Assembly (NCBI GenBank): GCA_026770585.1
Contig: MU646396.1
Span: 271,724 to 291,817 of the forward strand
DNA: 20,094 bases
Reading direction: 5' to 3'
Source of the DNA: Baffinella frigidus
Lineage: Eukaryota; Cryptophyceae; Cryptomonadales; Baffinellaceae
Both the position numbers and the translations under genes were made by a program. A model generated the notes under the pieces. That model was not told the DNA's origin and did no database searches. It saw nothing but the letters and a program-made list of their open reading frames with translations. The stretch's first letter is position 1. Every line of letters starts with the position of its first letter. Shown one piece after another: positions 18,401 to 20,094 of this stretch.

Positions 18401-19194
18401 ACCTTATCCGTAGGAACCCACCTATATTCCTGGGGGTTGCCTACCGTAGGGTCCTAGGTCTTACCGTTTAGGGGTTATTAAAAATTCCTTCAAAGTCCGC
18501 TGTGTGGGTGGGGGAGACGGGGGTGGCGCTGGAAGGGCGAGTGCAGGGGCTGAGTTTTCTATCTATGGATTTTGCTGGGACATTCTACCCTGACGATTTC
18601 GACAGACACGCCCCGTAAACCCCAACCTGGACCTACCTCCTAACCCGGAATGGGCTGGCCGTGTTGCGAGAATGCGTCGAGGGTTTGAGAAGGGTGCCGC
18701 CGTGGAAGCATCTCAGGGGAGGGGGGCGCCTTCTAGCTCTGCCTGGGTTTTATTCTGGCTCGTCCTCAAGGCTTTATGTACGCCCTTTGGTACTGGATTT
18801 CTGCTCTTAAATACTGTGAAGGACGAGCCAGAATCAAACTGAGGTAGAGCTAAGACTTGGGCTTGGCTGATGGGGAGGCGCTTGGCGCAGGATGGGTCGA
18901 CGCCGCTGCATGCGGCAGTTGGCATGAACCCCATGCACTTCAGGGCGCGCGGCGAGGTCTTCCAACAGAAGGTCTTCCAGAAGATTCAGGTCGCCCTTTC
19001 CGCACAATTTCATTCCTTCAACATTTGATTTGATTAGGATTCATAAGTAAAGTTAACTATGCCATAGTAATTTCTCCTATGATATTTTGAGATTTTTCGG
19101 CCTGAGGTGTTGACAGAGCCCTTGTGATAATGGCCAGGAGGCGGCGATCCGAGAGCTTCTGGCGGGCAAGGCCGACGTGCACGCCCAGGACAAG
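6244..19194 (+). CDS. Multi-exon SAM + acidic linker + ankyrin-array gene (overall span, inferred)
   Basis: I infer one plus-strand gene from consistent strand, phase and domain order: SAM domain at 6244-6473, possible WH2-like exon at 7111-7177, E/D-rich exon ending at 7692, then 18 full ankyrin exons from 7942 to 18342, a divergent exon at 18891-18989 and a truncated one at 19117-19194. All ankyrin exons begin after an AG and end before GT (one GC), and all enter and leave in phase 0. Joined, the 18 full repeats give about 600 residues of solenoid. Ankyrin repeats bind proteins and SAM domains often oligomerise, so a cytoplasmic scaffold or regulator is likely; ligand unknown. The link between the SAM part and the array is inference, because exons between 6474 and 7578 are unclear and the SAM frame is broken. 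The true 3' end may lie outside the window. Confidence 0.55.
6474..7110 (+). other. Putative intron DNA: hairpin, pyrimidine tracts, telomere-like repeats
   Basis: Good acceptor-like sites occur at TTTTCTTGCTATTACTCAG (ending 6608) and after the pyrimidine-rich stretch ending CCGCACAG (6776), so small exons may exist here. I could not settle any. A perfect hairpin lies at 6646-6675. CCCTAAA/CCCGAAA-type repeats occupy about 6915-7095, including consecutive CCCGAAA units near 7046-7075. Confidence 0.45.
6646..6675. repeat. Perfect 11-bp hairpin
   Basis: GCACAGTACTG (6646-6656) is followed after 8 bases by CAGTACTGTGC (6665-6675), its exact reverse complement. Each arm contains the palindrome CAGTACTG. 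It lies in probable intron DNA; function unknown. Confidence 0.8.
7111..7177 (+). CDS. Possible small exon with WH2-like motif
   Basis: After the acceptor AAAACCGCAG there is a 67-base stretch ending before CAT|GTATCC. In its best frame it reads SLLEAIEAFKAGGLPLAKLS, an amphipathic helix followed by an L-x-K-L element. This recalls WH2 actin-binding motifs (LL--I then LKKV) but is not diagnostic. The preceding codons (NRR) stay open in frame, so the exon could start further upstream. Entry phase does not match the donor at 6474, so another exon would be needed between them. Confidence 0.3.
7154..7229. repeat. 27-bp exact direct repeat including a donor-like site
   Basis: The sequence beginning CCGCTGGCTAAGCTTTCGAG and ending CATGTA occurs at 7154-7180 and again at 7203-7229, a period of 49. 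The duplication copies the end of the possible WH2-like exon together with its CAT|GTA donor-like site, giving two candidate 5' splice sites. Confidence 0.8.
7579..7692 (+). CDS. Acidic (Glu/Asp-rich) linker exon upstream of the ankyrin array
   Basis: A purine-rich stretch encodes 38 residues that are mostly E and D with some K, G and Q (EEEGGEDEEKEEEG at its start, EDDDYTKDG at its end). The 3' end is a good donor, GACGGG|GTAAGC, in phase 0, matching the phase-0 entry of the first ankyrin exon. The start is my choice: GTGGACAG at 7571-7578 is an in-phase acceptor, but the frame is open further upstream to 7465. It is probably a flexible, highly charged linker between SAM and ankyrin parts. 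Confidence 0.5.
7693..7941 (+). other. Intron before ankyrin exon 1
   Basis: It starts GTAAGC and ends GGCTGACGGGGAG...GCCGCAG. It carries a perfect telomere-unit hairpin (7756-7780), a decayed relic of the 60-nt half exon (GCGTTGCATGAATAAGTCGA near 7838-7857) and a G-rich run at 7868-7903. Confidence 0.6.
7756..7780. repeat. Telomere-unit hairpin
   Basis: AGACTAAACCC (7756-7766), loop TGA, then GGGTTTAGTCT (7770-7780): a perfect 11-bp stem whose core is one C-strand and one G-strand telomere-like unit. It repeats in miniature the orientation switch of the 3236-5130 tract. Confidence 0.8.
7942..8040 (+). CDS. Ankyrin exon 1 (33 codons)
   Basis: Opens NGETPLHISAAQGEEA and ends ADVHAKNE before GTACGC. 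The acceptor GCCGCAG is GC-rich with no pyrimidine tract. The canonical TPLH, AA, G and LL positions are present; S9 replaces the usual Ala. Closest sibling is exon 11, which shares HISAAQGEEASIK. Confidence 0.8.
8041..8843 (+). repeat. Long intron family, copy L1
   Basis: 803 bp between exons 1 and 2. Order of blocks shared with the other long introns: G-rich start; ACCCAATCTGTGAACCATAG; degenerate CCCTAAA-like DNA (about 8180-8540); GTTTGTGATTAGGAATGTCG; GGTGACCACACAGTGG; GGCATCGGTTGTAGGCGGCG; branch box TTGGCTGAC; pyrimidine tract; CACAG. No ORF of note. Confidence 0.8.
8844..8942 (+). CDS. Ankyrin exon 2 (33 codons)
   Basis: Opens DGSTPLHAAAFQGQEG and ends ADVHATDE before GTAAGC. Acceptor CTTTCCCCACAG is pyrimidine-rich. 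It differs from most cassettes by H rather than K at position 19 and AEAD rather than ANAD in the second half. Confidence 0.8.
8943..9283 (+). other. Intron between ankyrin exons 2 and 3
   Basis: It starts GTAAGC with a G-rich run, contains the half-exon relic R1 and ends with GGCTGACTGGGAACCGCGCGGCGCAG. Its middle includes short telomere-like pieces (about 9055-9110). Confidence 0.65.
9152..9211 (+). pseudogene. Half-exon relic R1
   Basis: After an intact branch box (GGCTGACGGGG) and acceptor (TTTTTTGCGTAG), 60 bases read GGRTPLHYGVLHE and then hit a stop (TGA 9191-9193). The homologous end ATG|GTGGGT could act as a donor. It resembles an ankyrin exon that has lost its second half and is now disabled. 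Confidence 0.55.
9284..9382 (+). CDS. Ankyrin exon 3 (33 codons)
   Basis: Opens EGCTPLHSAASQGQEA and ends ADVHPKDE before GTAAGG. The acceptor (GCGGCGCAG) is of the GC-rich class. P replaces the usual A in the HAK triplet. Together with exons 5 and 15 it forms the EGC subclass. Confidence 0.8.
9568..9666 (+). CDS. Ankyrin exon 4 (33 codons)
   Basis: Opens DGCTPLHWAASKGQEA and ends ANVHTQDE before GTAAGG. The acceptor CCCCTCTTTTCTCAG is pyrimidine-rich. N replaces D in the ADVH motif and TQ replaces AK. W at position 8 is shared only with exon 5. The preceding intron (9383-9567) is one of the shortest and carries a decayed half-exon relic. Confidence 0.8.
9850..9948 (+). CDS. Ankyrin exon 5 (33 codons)
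   Basis: Opens EGCTPLHWAASKGHEA and ends ADVHAKHE before GTAAGT. Preceded by GCTGACTCGCAGCCCCTCTT and TCCGCAG. Exons 4 and 5 with their introns (9383-9567 and 9667-9849, 185 and 183 bp) are a recent-looking tandem duplication. Confidence 0.8.
9949..10727 (+). repeat. Long intron family, copy L2
   Basis: 779 bp with the same block order as L1: G-rich start, GACCCAATCCGTCCACTACA, telomere-like DNA (about 10075-10420), GTTTGCGATTAGGGATGTCG, GGTGACCTCACC, GGCATCGGTTGTAGGCGGCG, TTGGCTGACTTTGACTTCCC and CTGCAG. Confidence 0.8.
10728..10826 (+). CDS. Ankyrin exon 6 (33 codons)
   Basis: Opens DGKTPLHSAAFRGQEG and ends ADVHAKDK before GTACGC. The acceptor CCCTGTTCCTGCAG is of the pyrimidine-rich class. 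The last residue is K instead of E, as in exons 9 and 13. Confidence 0.8.
10827..11217 (+). other. Intron between ankyrin exons 6 and 7
   Basis: 391 bp. It contains a shortened piece of the long-intron 3' region (GGTGCTAGCAACAATG...TTGGCTGACG), the half-exon relic R2, and a G-rich spacer before GGTGATGTGGAGCCGCATGC and CGCAG. Confidence 0.65.
11086..11145 (+). pseudogene. Half-exon relic R2
   Basis: 60 bases read GGRTPLRCGALHERVECLRM and end ATG|GTGGGG in phase 0 without a stop. The upstream acceptor is mutated (GCGAAG where R3 has GCGCAG) and the core H is R, so it is probably not used. Confidence 0.5.
11218..11316 (+). CDS. Ankyrin exon 7 (33 codons)
   Basis: Opens TGETPLHFVAKLGHDA and ends ADVHAKHE before GTAAGT. 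The acceptor is GCATGCCGCAG (GC-rich class). FVAK replaces xAAx, shared only with exon 9; T at position 1 is unique in the array. Confidence 0.8.
11317..12088 (+). repeat. Long intron family, copy L3
   Basis: 772 bp, a full-length family member with all shared blocks. It holds one of the clean empty sites (CCCCAATACCTCA near 11739-11751) equivalent to the element insertion point in L6. The branch box is a variant, AGGCTGACC. Confidence 0.8.
12089..12187 (+). CDS. Ankyrin exon 8 (33 codons)
   Basis: Opens DGRTPLHYAASDGQEA and ends ADVHATDE. Acceptor TTTTCCCCGCAG is pyrimidine-rich. The donor is GTCATC, a weaker match than the GTAAG/GTACG of most cassettes. Nearest sibling is exon 16 (DGRTPLHYAASDGQEG). 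Confidence 0.8.
12188..12581 (+). other. Intron between ankyrin exons 8 and 9
   Basis: 394 bp, organised like the intron at 10827-11217: shortened long-intron 3' piece, half-exon relic R3, G-rich spacer, branch box TTGGCTGATG and acceptor GCGCGCCGCAG. Confidence 0.65.
12450..12509 (+). pseudogene. Half-exon relic R3, best preserved
   Basis: Branch box GGCTGACGGGG and acceptor CTGGCGCAG are intact. The 20 codons read GGRTPLHHGALHELVECLQM with no stop and end ATG|GTGGGG in phase 0, so it could still act as a mini-exon. It has ankyrin-like TPLH and a second-helix-like VECLQM but lacks the ANADVHAK half. Confidence 0.5.
12582..12680 (+). CDS. Ankyrin exon 9 (33 codons)
   Basis: Opens NGETPLHFVAKVGHDA and ends ADVHAKHK before GTAAGG. 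The acceptor GCGCGCCGCAG is of the GC-rich class. Near-twin of exon 7, supporting duplication of the exon 6-7 block to give exons 8-9. Confidence 0.8.
12681..12959 (+). repeat. Long intron family, deleted copy L4
   Basis: 279 bp. The G-rich start is joined near 12730 directly to GCTCACATACACCCTGGAC, which in full copies lies about 460 bp further in. The deletion removes the telomere-like part. A GGTGACCACACCGCGG block remains. The branch box is degenerate (TTGGCGAAC) and the acceptor is TTTTTTCCACAG. Confidence 0.75.
12960..13058 (+). CDS. Ankyrin exon 10 (33 codons)
   Basis: Opens GGRTPLHVAAVKGHEA and ends ADVHAKDE before GTAAGC. The second half has LLGATAD where others have LLAANAD, the most divergent inner helix among the first 16 cassettes. 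The first codons GGR match the half-exon relics. Confidence 0.8.
13059..13185 (+). other. Short intron between exons 10 and 11, G-quadruplex-prone
   Basis: 127 bp. It begins GTAAGC and runs into GGGGGAGGGGGGAGGG, GGGAGGG, GAGGG and GGGTGG, a dense series of G runs. It ends GGCTGACGGGGAGCCGCATG and CCGCAG. Confidence 0.7.
13186..13284 (+). CDS. Ankyrin exon 11 (33 codons)
   Basis: Opens NGDTPLHISAAQGEEA and ends ADVHAKNE before GTAAGC. Nearly the same as exon 1, with T instead of A in the LLTAN segment. It indicates that the exon 1 type was copied about 5 kb downstream. Confidence 0.8.
13285..14010 (+). repeat. Long intron family, copy L5
   Basis: 726 bp, full block order. Telomere-like DNA about 13415-13690, then GTTTGCGATTAGGGATGTCG, GGTGACCACACCGTGG and branch box TTGGCTGAC. 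It ends in TAG instead of CAG. Confidence 0.8.
14011..14118 (+). CDS. Ankyrin exon 12 (36 codons)
   Basis: Opens DGRTPLHYAAIHASKGEN and ends ADVHAKDE before GTACCA. It is three codons longer than the norm, with the extra residues in the turn after the first helix (IHASKGENATIK). The acceptor is CCCGTAG. Length stays a multiple of three and both ends stay phase 0. Confidence 0.8.
14119..14916 (+). repeat. Long intron family, copy L6, carrying an inserted TIR element
   Basis: 798 bp, of which 161 plus a 2-bp duplication are the element at 14556-14716. Without it the copy is shorter than average: the GGTGACCACACCGTGG block is missing and CCGAACGCTGAAGC joins directly to GTTGGCATCGGTTG near 14838. 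It ends TTGGCTGACG...CCGTAG. Confidence 0.8.
14556..14716. mobile_element. 161-bp MITE-like element with TA target site
   Basis: The ends are inverted repeats: GAGCGTTTGCGATAATTGTT on the left pairs with the right end, with one mismatch in the outer 28 bp, and pairing continues with some mismatches for about 59 bp. The interior is AT-richer and non-coding. Sibling introns L3 and L8 read CCCAATACCTCA at the same place. Here CCCCAACA precedes the element and TACCTCA follows, which fits duplication of TA with one T-to-C change. TA duplication suggests a Tc1/mariner-type parent, but no transposase is visible. Confidence 0.8.
14917..15015 (+). CDS. Ankyrin exon 13 (33 codons)
   Basis: Opens DGSTPLHAAASQGEEA and ends ADVHAKDK before GTCAGC. 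The second half reads APINALLAAKAD, with K for N. The acceptor is CCCCGTAG. Confidence 0.8.
15016..15244 (+). repeat. Long intron family, deleted copy L7
   Basis: 229 bp. The G-rich start is followed by an AT-rich simple stretch (ATTATTATCATAATTATTAT, 15109-15128) and then the family 3' end from GTACCACACACGTGCGAGG onward, with the branch box TTGGCTGACG and CCGTTCCGCAG. The telomere-like middle is missing. Confidence 0.75.
15245..15343 (+). CDS. Ankyrin exon 14 (33 codons)
   Basis: Opens DGSTPLHSAAFQGQEG and ends ADVHAKDE before GTACGT. Acceptor CCCGTTCCGCAG. Close to exons 2 and 6 in the FQG/FRG first-helix segment and GAIKLLL. Confidence 0.8.
15344..15589 (+). other. Intron between exons 14 and 15 with 5'-truncated relic R4
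   Basis: 246 bp. At 15470-15515 a piece reads ACGCCGCTGCATTATGGTGC and continues like the half-exon relics, but its acceptor and first codons are missing and GTCGA is deleted. A G-rich spacer and GGCTGATGGGGAGCCGCGTG precede GCGGCGCAG. Confidence 0.6.
15590..15697 (+). CDS. Ankyrin exon 15 (36 codons)
   Basis: Opens EGCTPLHSAAAQGQEAVEAA and ends ADVHAKHE before GTAAGT. Three extra codons (a repeat of the GAGGC(C/G)G(T/C)G-type bases, giving EAVEAA) lie between the helices. Otherwise of the EGC subclass with GC-rich acceptor. Confidence 0.8.
15698..16527 (+). repeat. Long intron family, copy L8
   Basis: 830 bp, the longest copy. It includes a local duplication: AACCCGGAATTCC occurs at about 15896 and again near 15939, each followed by GAC. 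It contains an empty element site (TCCCAATACCTCA near 16168-16180), GTTTGCGATTAGGGATGTCG, GGTGACCACACCGTGG, TTGGCTGACTCC and CCCCGCAG. Confidence 0.8.
16528..16626 (+). CDS. Ankyrin exon 16 (33 codons)
   Basis: Opens DGRTPLHYAASDGQEG and ends ADVQAKAE before GTTAGA. Q replaces the otherwise conserved H in the DVH motif. Near-twin of exon 8 in its first half. Confidence 0.8.
16627..17426 (+). repeat. Long intron family, diverged copy L9
   Basis: 800 bp, clearly related but the most diverged: GACCCAATCCGTTTAC, CTGATCATCTTCTAAACCAG, GTTTGCGAAGAGGGATGACG, GGTGATCATGATCACAGCG and GGCATCGGGCGCAGACGGCG replace the usual blocks. It ends CGACTGACGGGGAG followed by a CT microsatellite and GCGCAG. Confidence 0.75.
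17385..17413. repeat. CT-rich arm of an inverted repeat around exon 17
   Basis: (CT)n followed by TTCGCTCTCTCTTCC. Its reverse complement shares not only GA repeats but also the GGAAG and GAGAGCGA interruptions with 17533-17560 on the other side of exon 17. Confidence 0.75.
17427..17525 (+). CDS. Ankyrin exon 17 (33 codons)
   Basis: Opens GGSTALHAAAKEGQEA and ends ADVHAQDE before GTTAGG. TALH replaces TPLH, as in exon 18. The second half has LLAGNAD. It begins with six G residues after GCGCAG, leaving the exact AG clear. Flanked by CT and GA tracts that could pair in the transcript. Confidence 0.8.
17533..17589. repeat. GA-rich arm of the inverted repeat around exon 17
   Basis: GGAAGGAGAGCGAGAGAGAG and further GA/GTGA units. 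It is complementary to 17385-17413 across the 99-bp exon. Confidence 0.75.
17806..17969. mobile_element. 164-bp TIR element, copy C1
   Basis: Left end CCCACACAGCGGGCTACGAA pairs imperfectly with the right end TTCGAAGTCTGCTGCGTGGA. The middle has a perfect 11-bp hairpin ATCCGTAGGAA/TTCCTACGGAT (17866-17876 with 17888-17898), then TTGCCTACCGCAAGGTC. No ORF. No clear target-site duplication. Confidence 0.75.
18148..18240 (+). repeat. 46-47 bp tandem duplication with two candidate acceptors
   Basis: The unit beginning GTGACGGTGACT(G/A)ATGTGG occurs twice (18148-18194 and 18195-18240). Each copy carries a branch-point-like CTGAT/CTAAT and ends in an AG acceptor (ATGCAG at 18194, GGGCAG at 18240). 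Use of the first would add 46 bases and shift the frame; the second gives a normal ankyrin exon. Confidence 0.7.
18241..18342 (+). CDS. Ankyrin exon 18 (34 codons), GC at the donor position
   Basis: Opens DGDTALHHAAKLGLDA. The second half departs from all others (LLLQRPEHVNAKNK), with one extra codon and VNAK as in many ankyrins elsewhere instead of VHAK. The expected donor is AAG|GCAACC: GC instead of GT. This could be a GC-AG intron or a lost splice site. A TIR element copy starts 4 bases later. Confidence 0.7.
18347..18508. mobile_element. TIR element, copy C2, abutting exon 18
   Basis: Left end CCACACAGAGGGCTACCAAG pairs with the right end CTTCAAAGTCCGCTGTGTGG. It shares TTATCCGTAGGAAC, TTGCCTACCG and GGGGTTATT with the other copies; the right arm of the internal hairpin is mutated (TTCCTGGGGGT). 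It starts 4 bases after the exon 18 boundary. Confidence 0.75.
18509..18890 (+). other. Remainder of the intron between exons 18 and 19
   Basis: It has a G-rich stretch, telomere-like fragments (about 18610-18645), a spacer GTTGCGAGAATGCGTCGAGG, the 123-bp inverted-repeat element, and finally TTGGCTGATGGGGAGGCGCT with acceptor TGGCGCAG. Confidence 0.6.
18733..18855. mobile_element. 123-bp inverted-repeat element in a short-intron spacer
   Basis: TAGCTCTGCCTGGGTTTTAT plus TCTGGCTCGTCCT on the left pairs with the right end (18820-18852), 4 mismatches in 33. The spacer in other introns reads GCCTTGGGCTTGGCTGAC (13148-13165). Here GCCTT is followed by the element and then CTTGGGCTTGGCTGA, fitting insertion with a CTT duplication (18730-18732 and 18856-18858). 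No ORF. Superfamily not assigned. Confidence 0.65.
18891..18989 (+). CDS. Divergent exon 19: ankyrin-like first half only
   Basis: After GGCGCAG it reads DGSTPLHAAVGMN, a normal ankyrin start, then continues PMHFRARGEVFQQKVFQKIQ, which does not fit the second helix. A phase-0 donor-like CAG|GTCGCC closes it at exactly 99 bases, the cassette length. Earlier GAG|GTCTTC is an alternative donor (18956/18957). It may be a diverged or rearranged cassette, or a decaying end of the array. Confidence 0.4.
19117..19194 (+). CDS. Truncated ankyrin exon 20 (26 codons)
   Basis: After the acceptor-like TGTTGACAG, 78 bases read SPCDNGQEAAIRELLAGKAD and end VHAQDK before GTCAGT, in phase 0 at both ends. The TPLHxAA half is absent. 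It could be the missing second half of exon 19 separated by about 130 bp, or an independent truncated cassette. Confidence 0.45.
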
Positions 19195-19715
19195 GTCAGT
19201 GGGGGAGATGAGATGTACTGGTCAAAAACCAAAACCTGTCAAATTTCAACGTGTTCAAGCGGGGGTTGCTAGGCGAGCGAGTTGGGGGCGTCGCGTTATT
19301 TCTTTTTTCTTTTCTTTTTTTCTCCAGAGTTTTTTGGCAGACGCAAACCCTAAACCCTGAACTGAACCTATGTTCCAAACCCTGATAAAGACCCCTAGAC
19401 CGAGGGGGGCATGGTCAGGGGGGGTGCTGGGAGGGCGAATCGGGGAGAATGGGAGTAGGTACCTTTCTATTTTTCCATTCGATTTTGGATTTTTCGCCCT
19501 GAATTGTTGACAGACCCCAACCCTGAACCCTAAACATGAAGCCTCAGCAGCGTCAACCCTGTATCCTGAGAAAGACCCCCTAATCCTTAATTTTAAGCCC
19601 TGTACCACAACTATAACTCCTGTACATTCTTGTATGATAAAAATCTCGTTTTTTTTCGAGTATGCAGCATATTGTGTTTTCGTGCGGTGTCTTAACTCGA
19701 CCCTCAAACCCGCAA
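19195..19715 (+). other. 3' intron or flank; possible terminal mini-exon at 19328-19360
   Basis: A strong pyrimidine tract (19299-19325) ends TCTCCAG. The following frame reads SFLADANPKP and stops at TGA 19358-19360, in phase with exon 20. Its stop comes from CCCTAAACCCTGA telomere-like bases, and a related block (TTGTTGACAGACCCC, about 19507) recurs, so this may be only repeat DNA. No other ankyrin exon is visible downstream. Confidence 0.3.
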
Positions 19716-19880
19716 CCCACACAGCTGGCAACGAAGGGAATCTTGTTGGCTAAGCCATCGAGAATCGGTTAGGACATCCGTAGGAACAATCCTATCTTCC
19801 TACGGATTGCCTACCGTAAGGTCCTTTATATTGTTGATTGTGGGTTATTCTCGAAATCCCTTTGTAGTCCGCTGTGTGGG
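19716..19880. mobile_element. 165-bp TIR element, copy C3
   Basis: Left end CCCACACAGCTGGCAACGAA pairs with the right end CTTTGTAGTCCGCTGTGTGG. The internal hairpin ATCCGTAGGAA/TTCCTACGGAT (19776-19786 with 19797-19807) is perfect. TTGCCTACCGTAAGGTCCT and GGGTTATTC match C1 and C2. Confidence 0.75.
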
Positions 19881-20070
19881 AGAAGAGCTCTGCAGTGTTT
19901 TTTCTGTGCAGCATCTTGGCTCGACCGCATACACCCGGACCAAATGCACCAAAATGCTAAGCTTAGACCATGCGTCAAAATGCTCGGCAATATTTCCCCT
20001 TGCTTAGACCCTAACCCTGAGCTTTGACCCCAATCCCCAATCCCTGATTTACATGCCCTAAACCACGACC
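19881..20070. other. Right flank, no gene seen
   Basis: No ankyrin exon or other domain is visible. Telomere-like fragments (CCCTAACCCTGA about 20008-20019) occur. Confidence 0.5.
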
Positions 20071-20094
20071 CCCCCCCCCCCCCCCCCCCCCCCC
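20071..20094. repeat. Poly-C run at the right edge
   Basis: 24 C residues close the window. As with the G run at the start, this is most simply an assembly or sequencing limit at a homopolymer. Confidence 0.9.

Noticed and set aside
19255-19731. 158-codon minus-strand frame near the right end
   Set aside because: It crosses a poly-pyrimidine tract, telomere-like fragments and the start of element C3 and shows no domain features.

Overview
The window looks like nuclear DNA of a GC-rich, intron-rich eukaryote, probably an alga or other protist. Evidence is GT/AG introns with a conserved branch-point-like motif, long tracts of plant/alga-type telomere-like heptamers (CCCTAAA/TTTAGGG), short TIR elements without ORFs, and eukaryotic scaffold domains (PDZ, SAM, ankyrin). 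No rRNA, tRNA, CRISPR or bacterial operon structure was seen. I cannot name the species. The window starts with a G run and ends with a C run, so both edges look like contig limits. LAYOUT. 1-1339: no convincing gene; a TCC/AGG microsatellite and a loose inverted-repeat structure. 1340-1933 (minus): a single-exon PDZ-domain protein with an N-terminal MGSGAS myristoylation-type signal. 1934-3235: direct repeats, a diverged TIR-element copy and low-complexity DNA. 3236-5130: about 1.9 kb of degenerate telomere-like repeat that switches from the C strand to the G strand near 4625. 5131-6243: no secure gene, but three back-to-back perfect hairpins at 5431-5524. 6244 to at least 19194 (plus): what appears to be one large gene. 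It starts with a SAM domain that is frame-broken in a C run, may include a WH2-like exon, has an E/D-rich exon, and continues with 18 complete ankyrin-repeat exons plus a divergent and a truncated one. CENTRAL OBSERVATION. Each complete ankyrin exon encodes exactly one repeat (33 codons; 36 in two, 34 in one) and is phase 0 at both ends. Whole exon-plus-intron blocks are duplicated. Exons with pyrimidine-rich acceptors follow a roughly 780-bp paralogous long-intron family containing telomere-like DNA; exons of the NGE/EGC type follow short introns whose acceptors are GC-rich. A TGGCTGAC-type branch-point box precedes nearly every exon. Any cassette can therefore be skipped, gained or lost without shifting the frame. 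Variation between cassettes concentrates at repeat positions 1, 3, 8 and 11-14, on the ankyrin beta-turn/first-helix face, while the second half is nearly constant. Several 60-nt half-exon relics lie in the introns. MOBILE DNA. Three unrelated TIR element families sit in the introns: a 161-bp element at 14556-14716 whose empty TA site is preserved in sibling introns; a 123-bp element at 18733-18855; and a family of about 164 bp with three copies (17806-17969, 18347-18508, 19716-19880) plus a probable diverged inverted copy near 2576-2712. One copy abuts the 3' end of an ankyrin exon that has GC rather than GT at its donor. PDZ, SAM and ankyrin modules are typical of cytoplasmic scaffold proteins. 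A functional link between the PDZ gene and the SAM-ankyrin gene is inference only.
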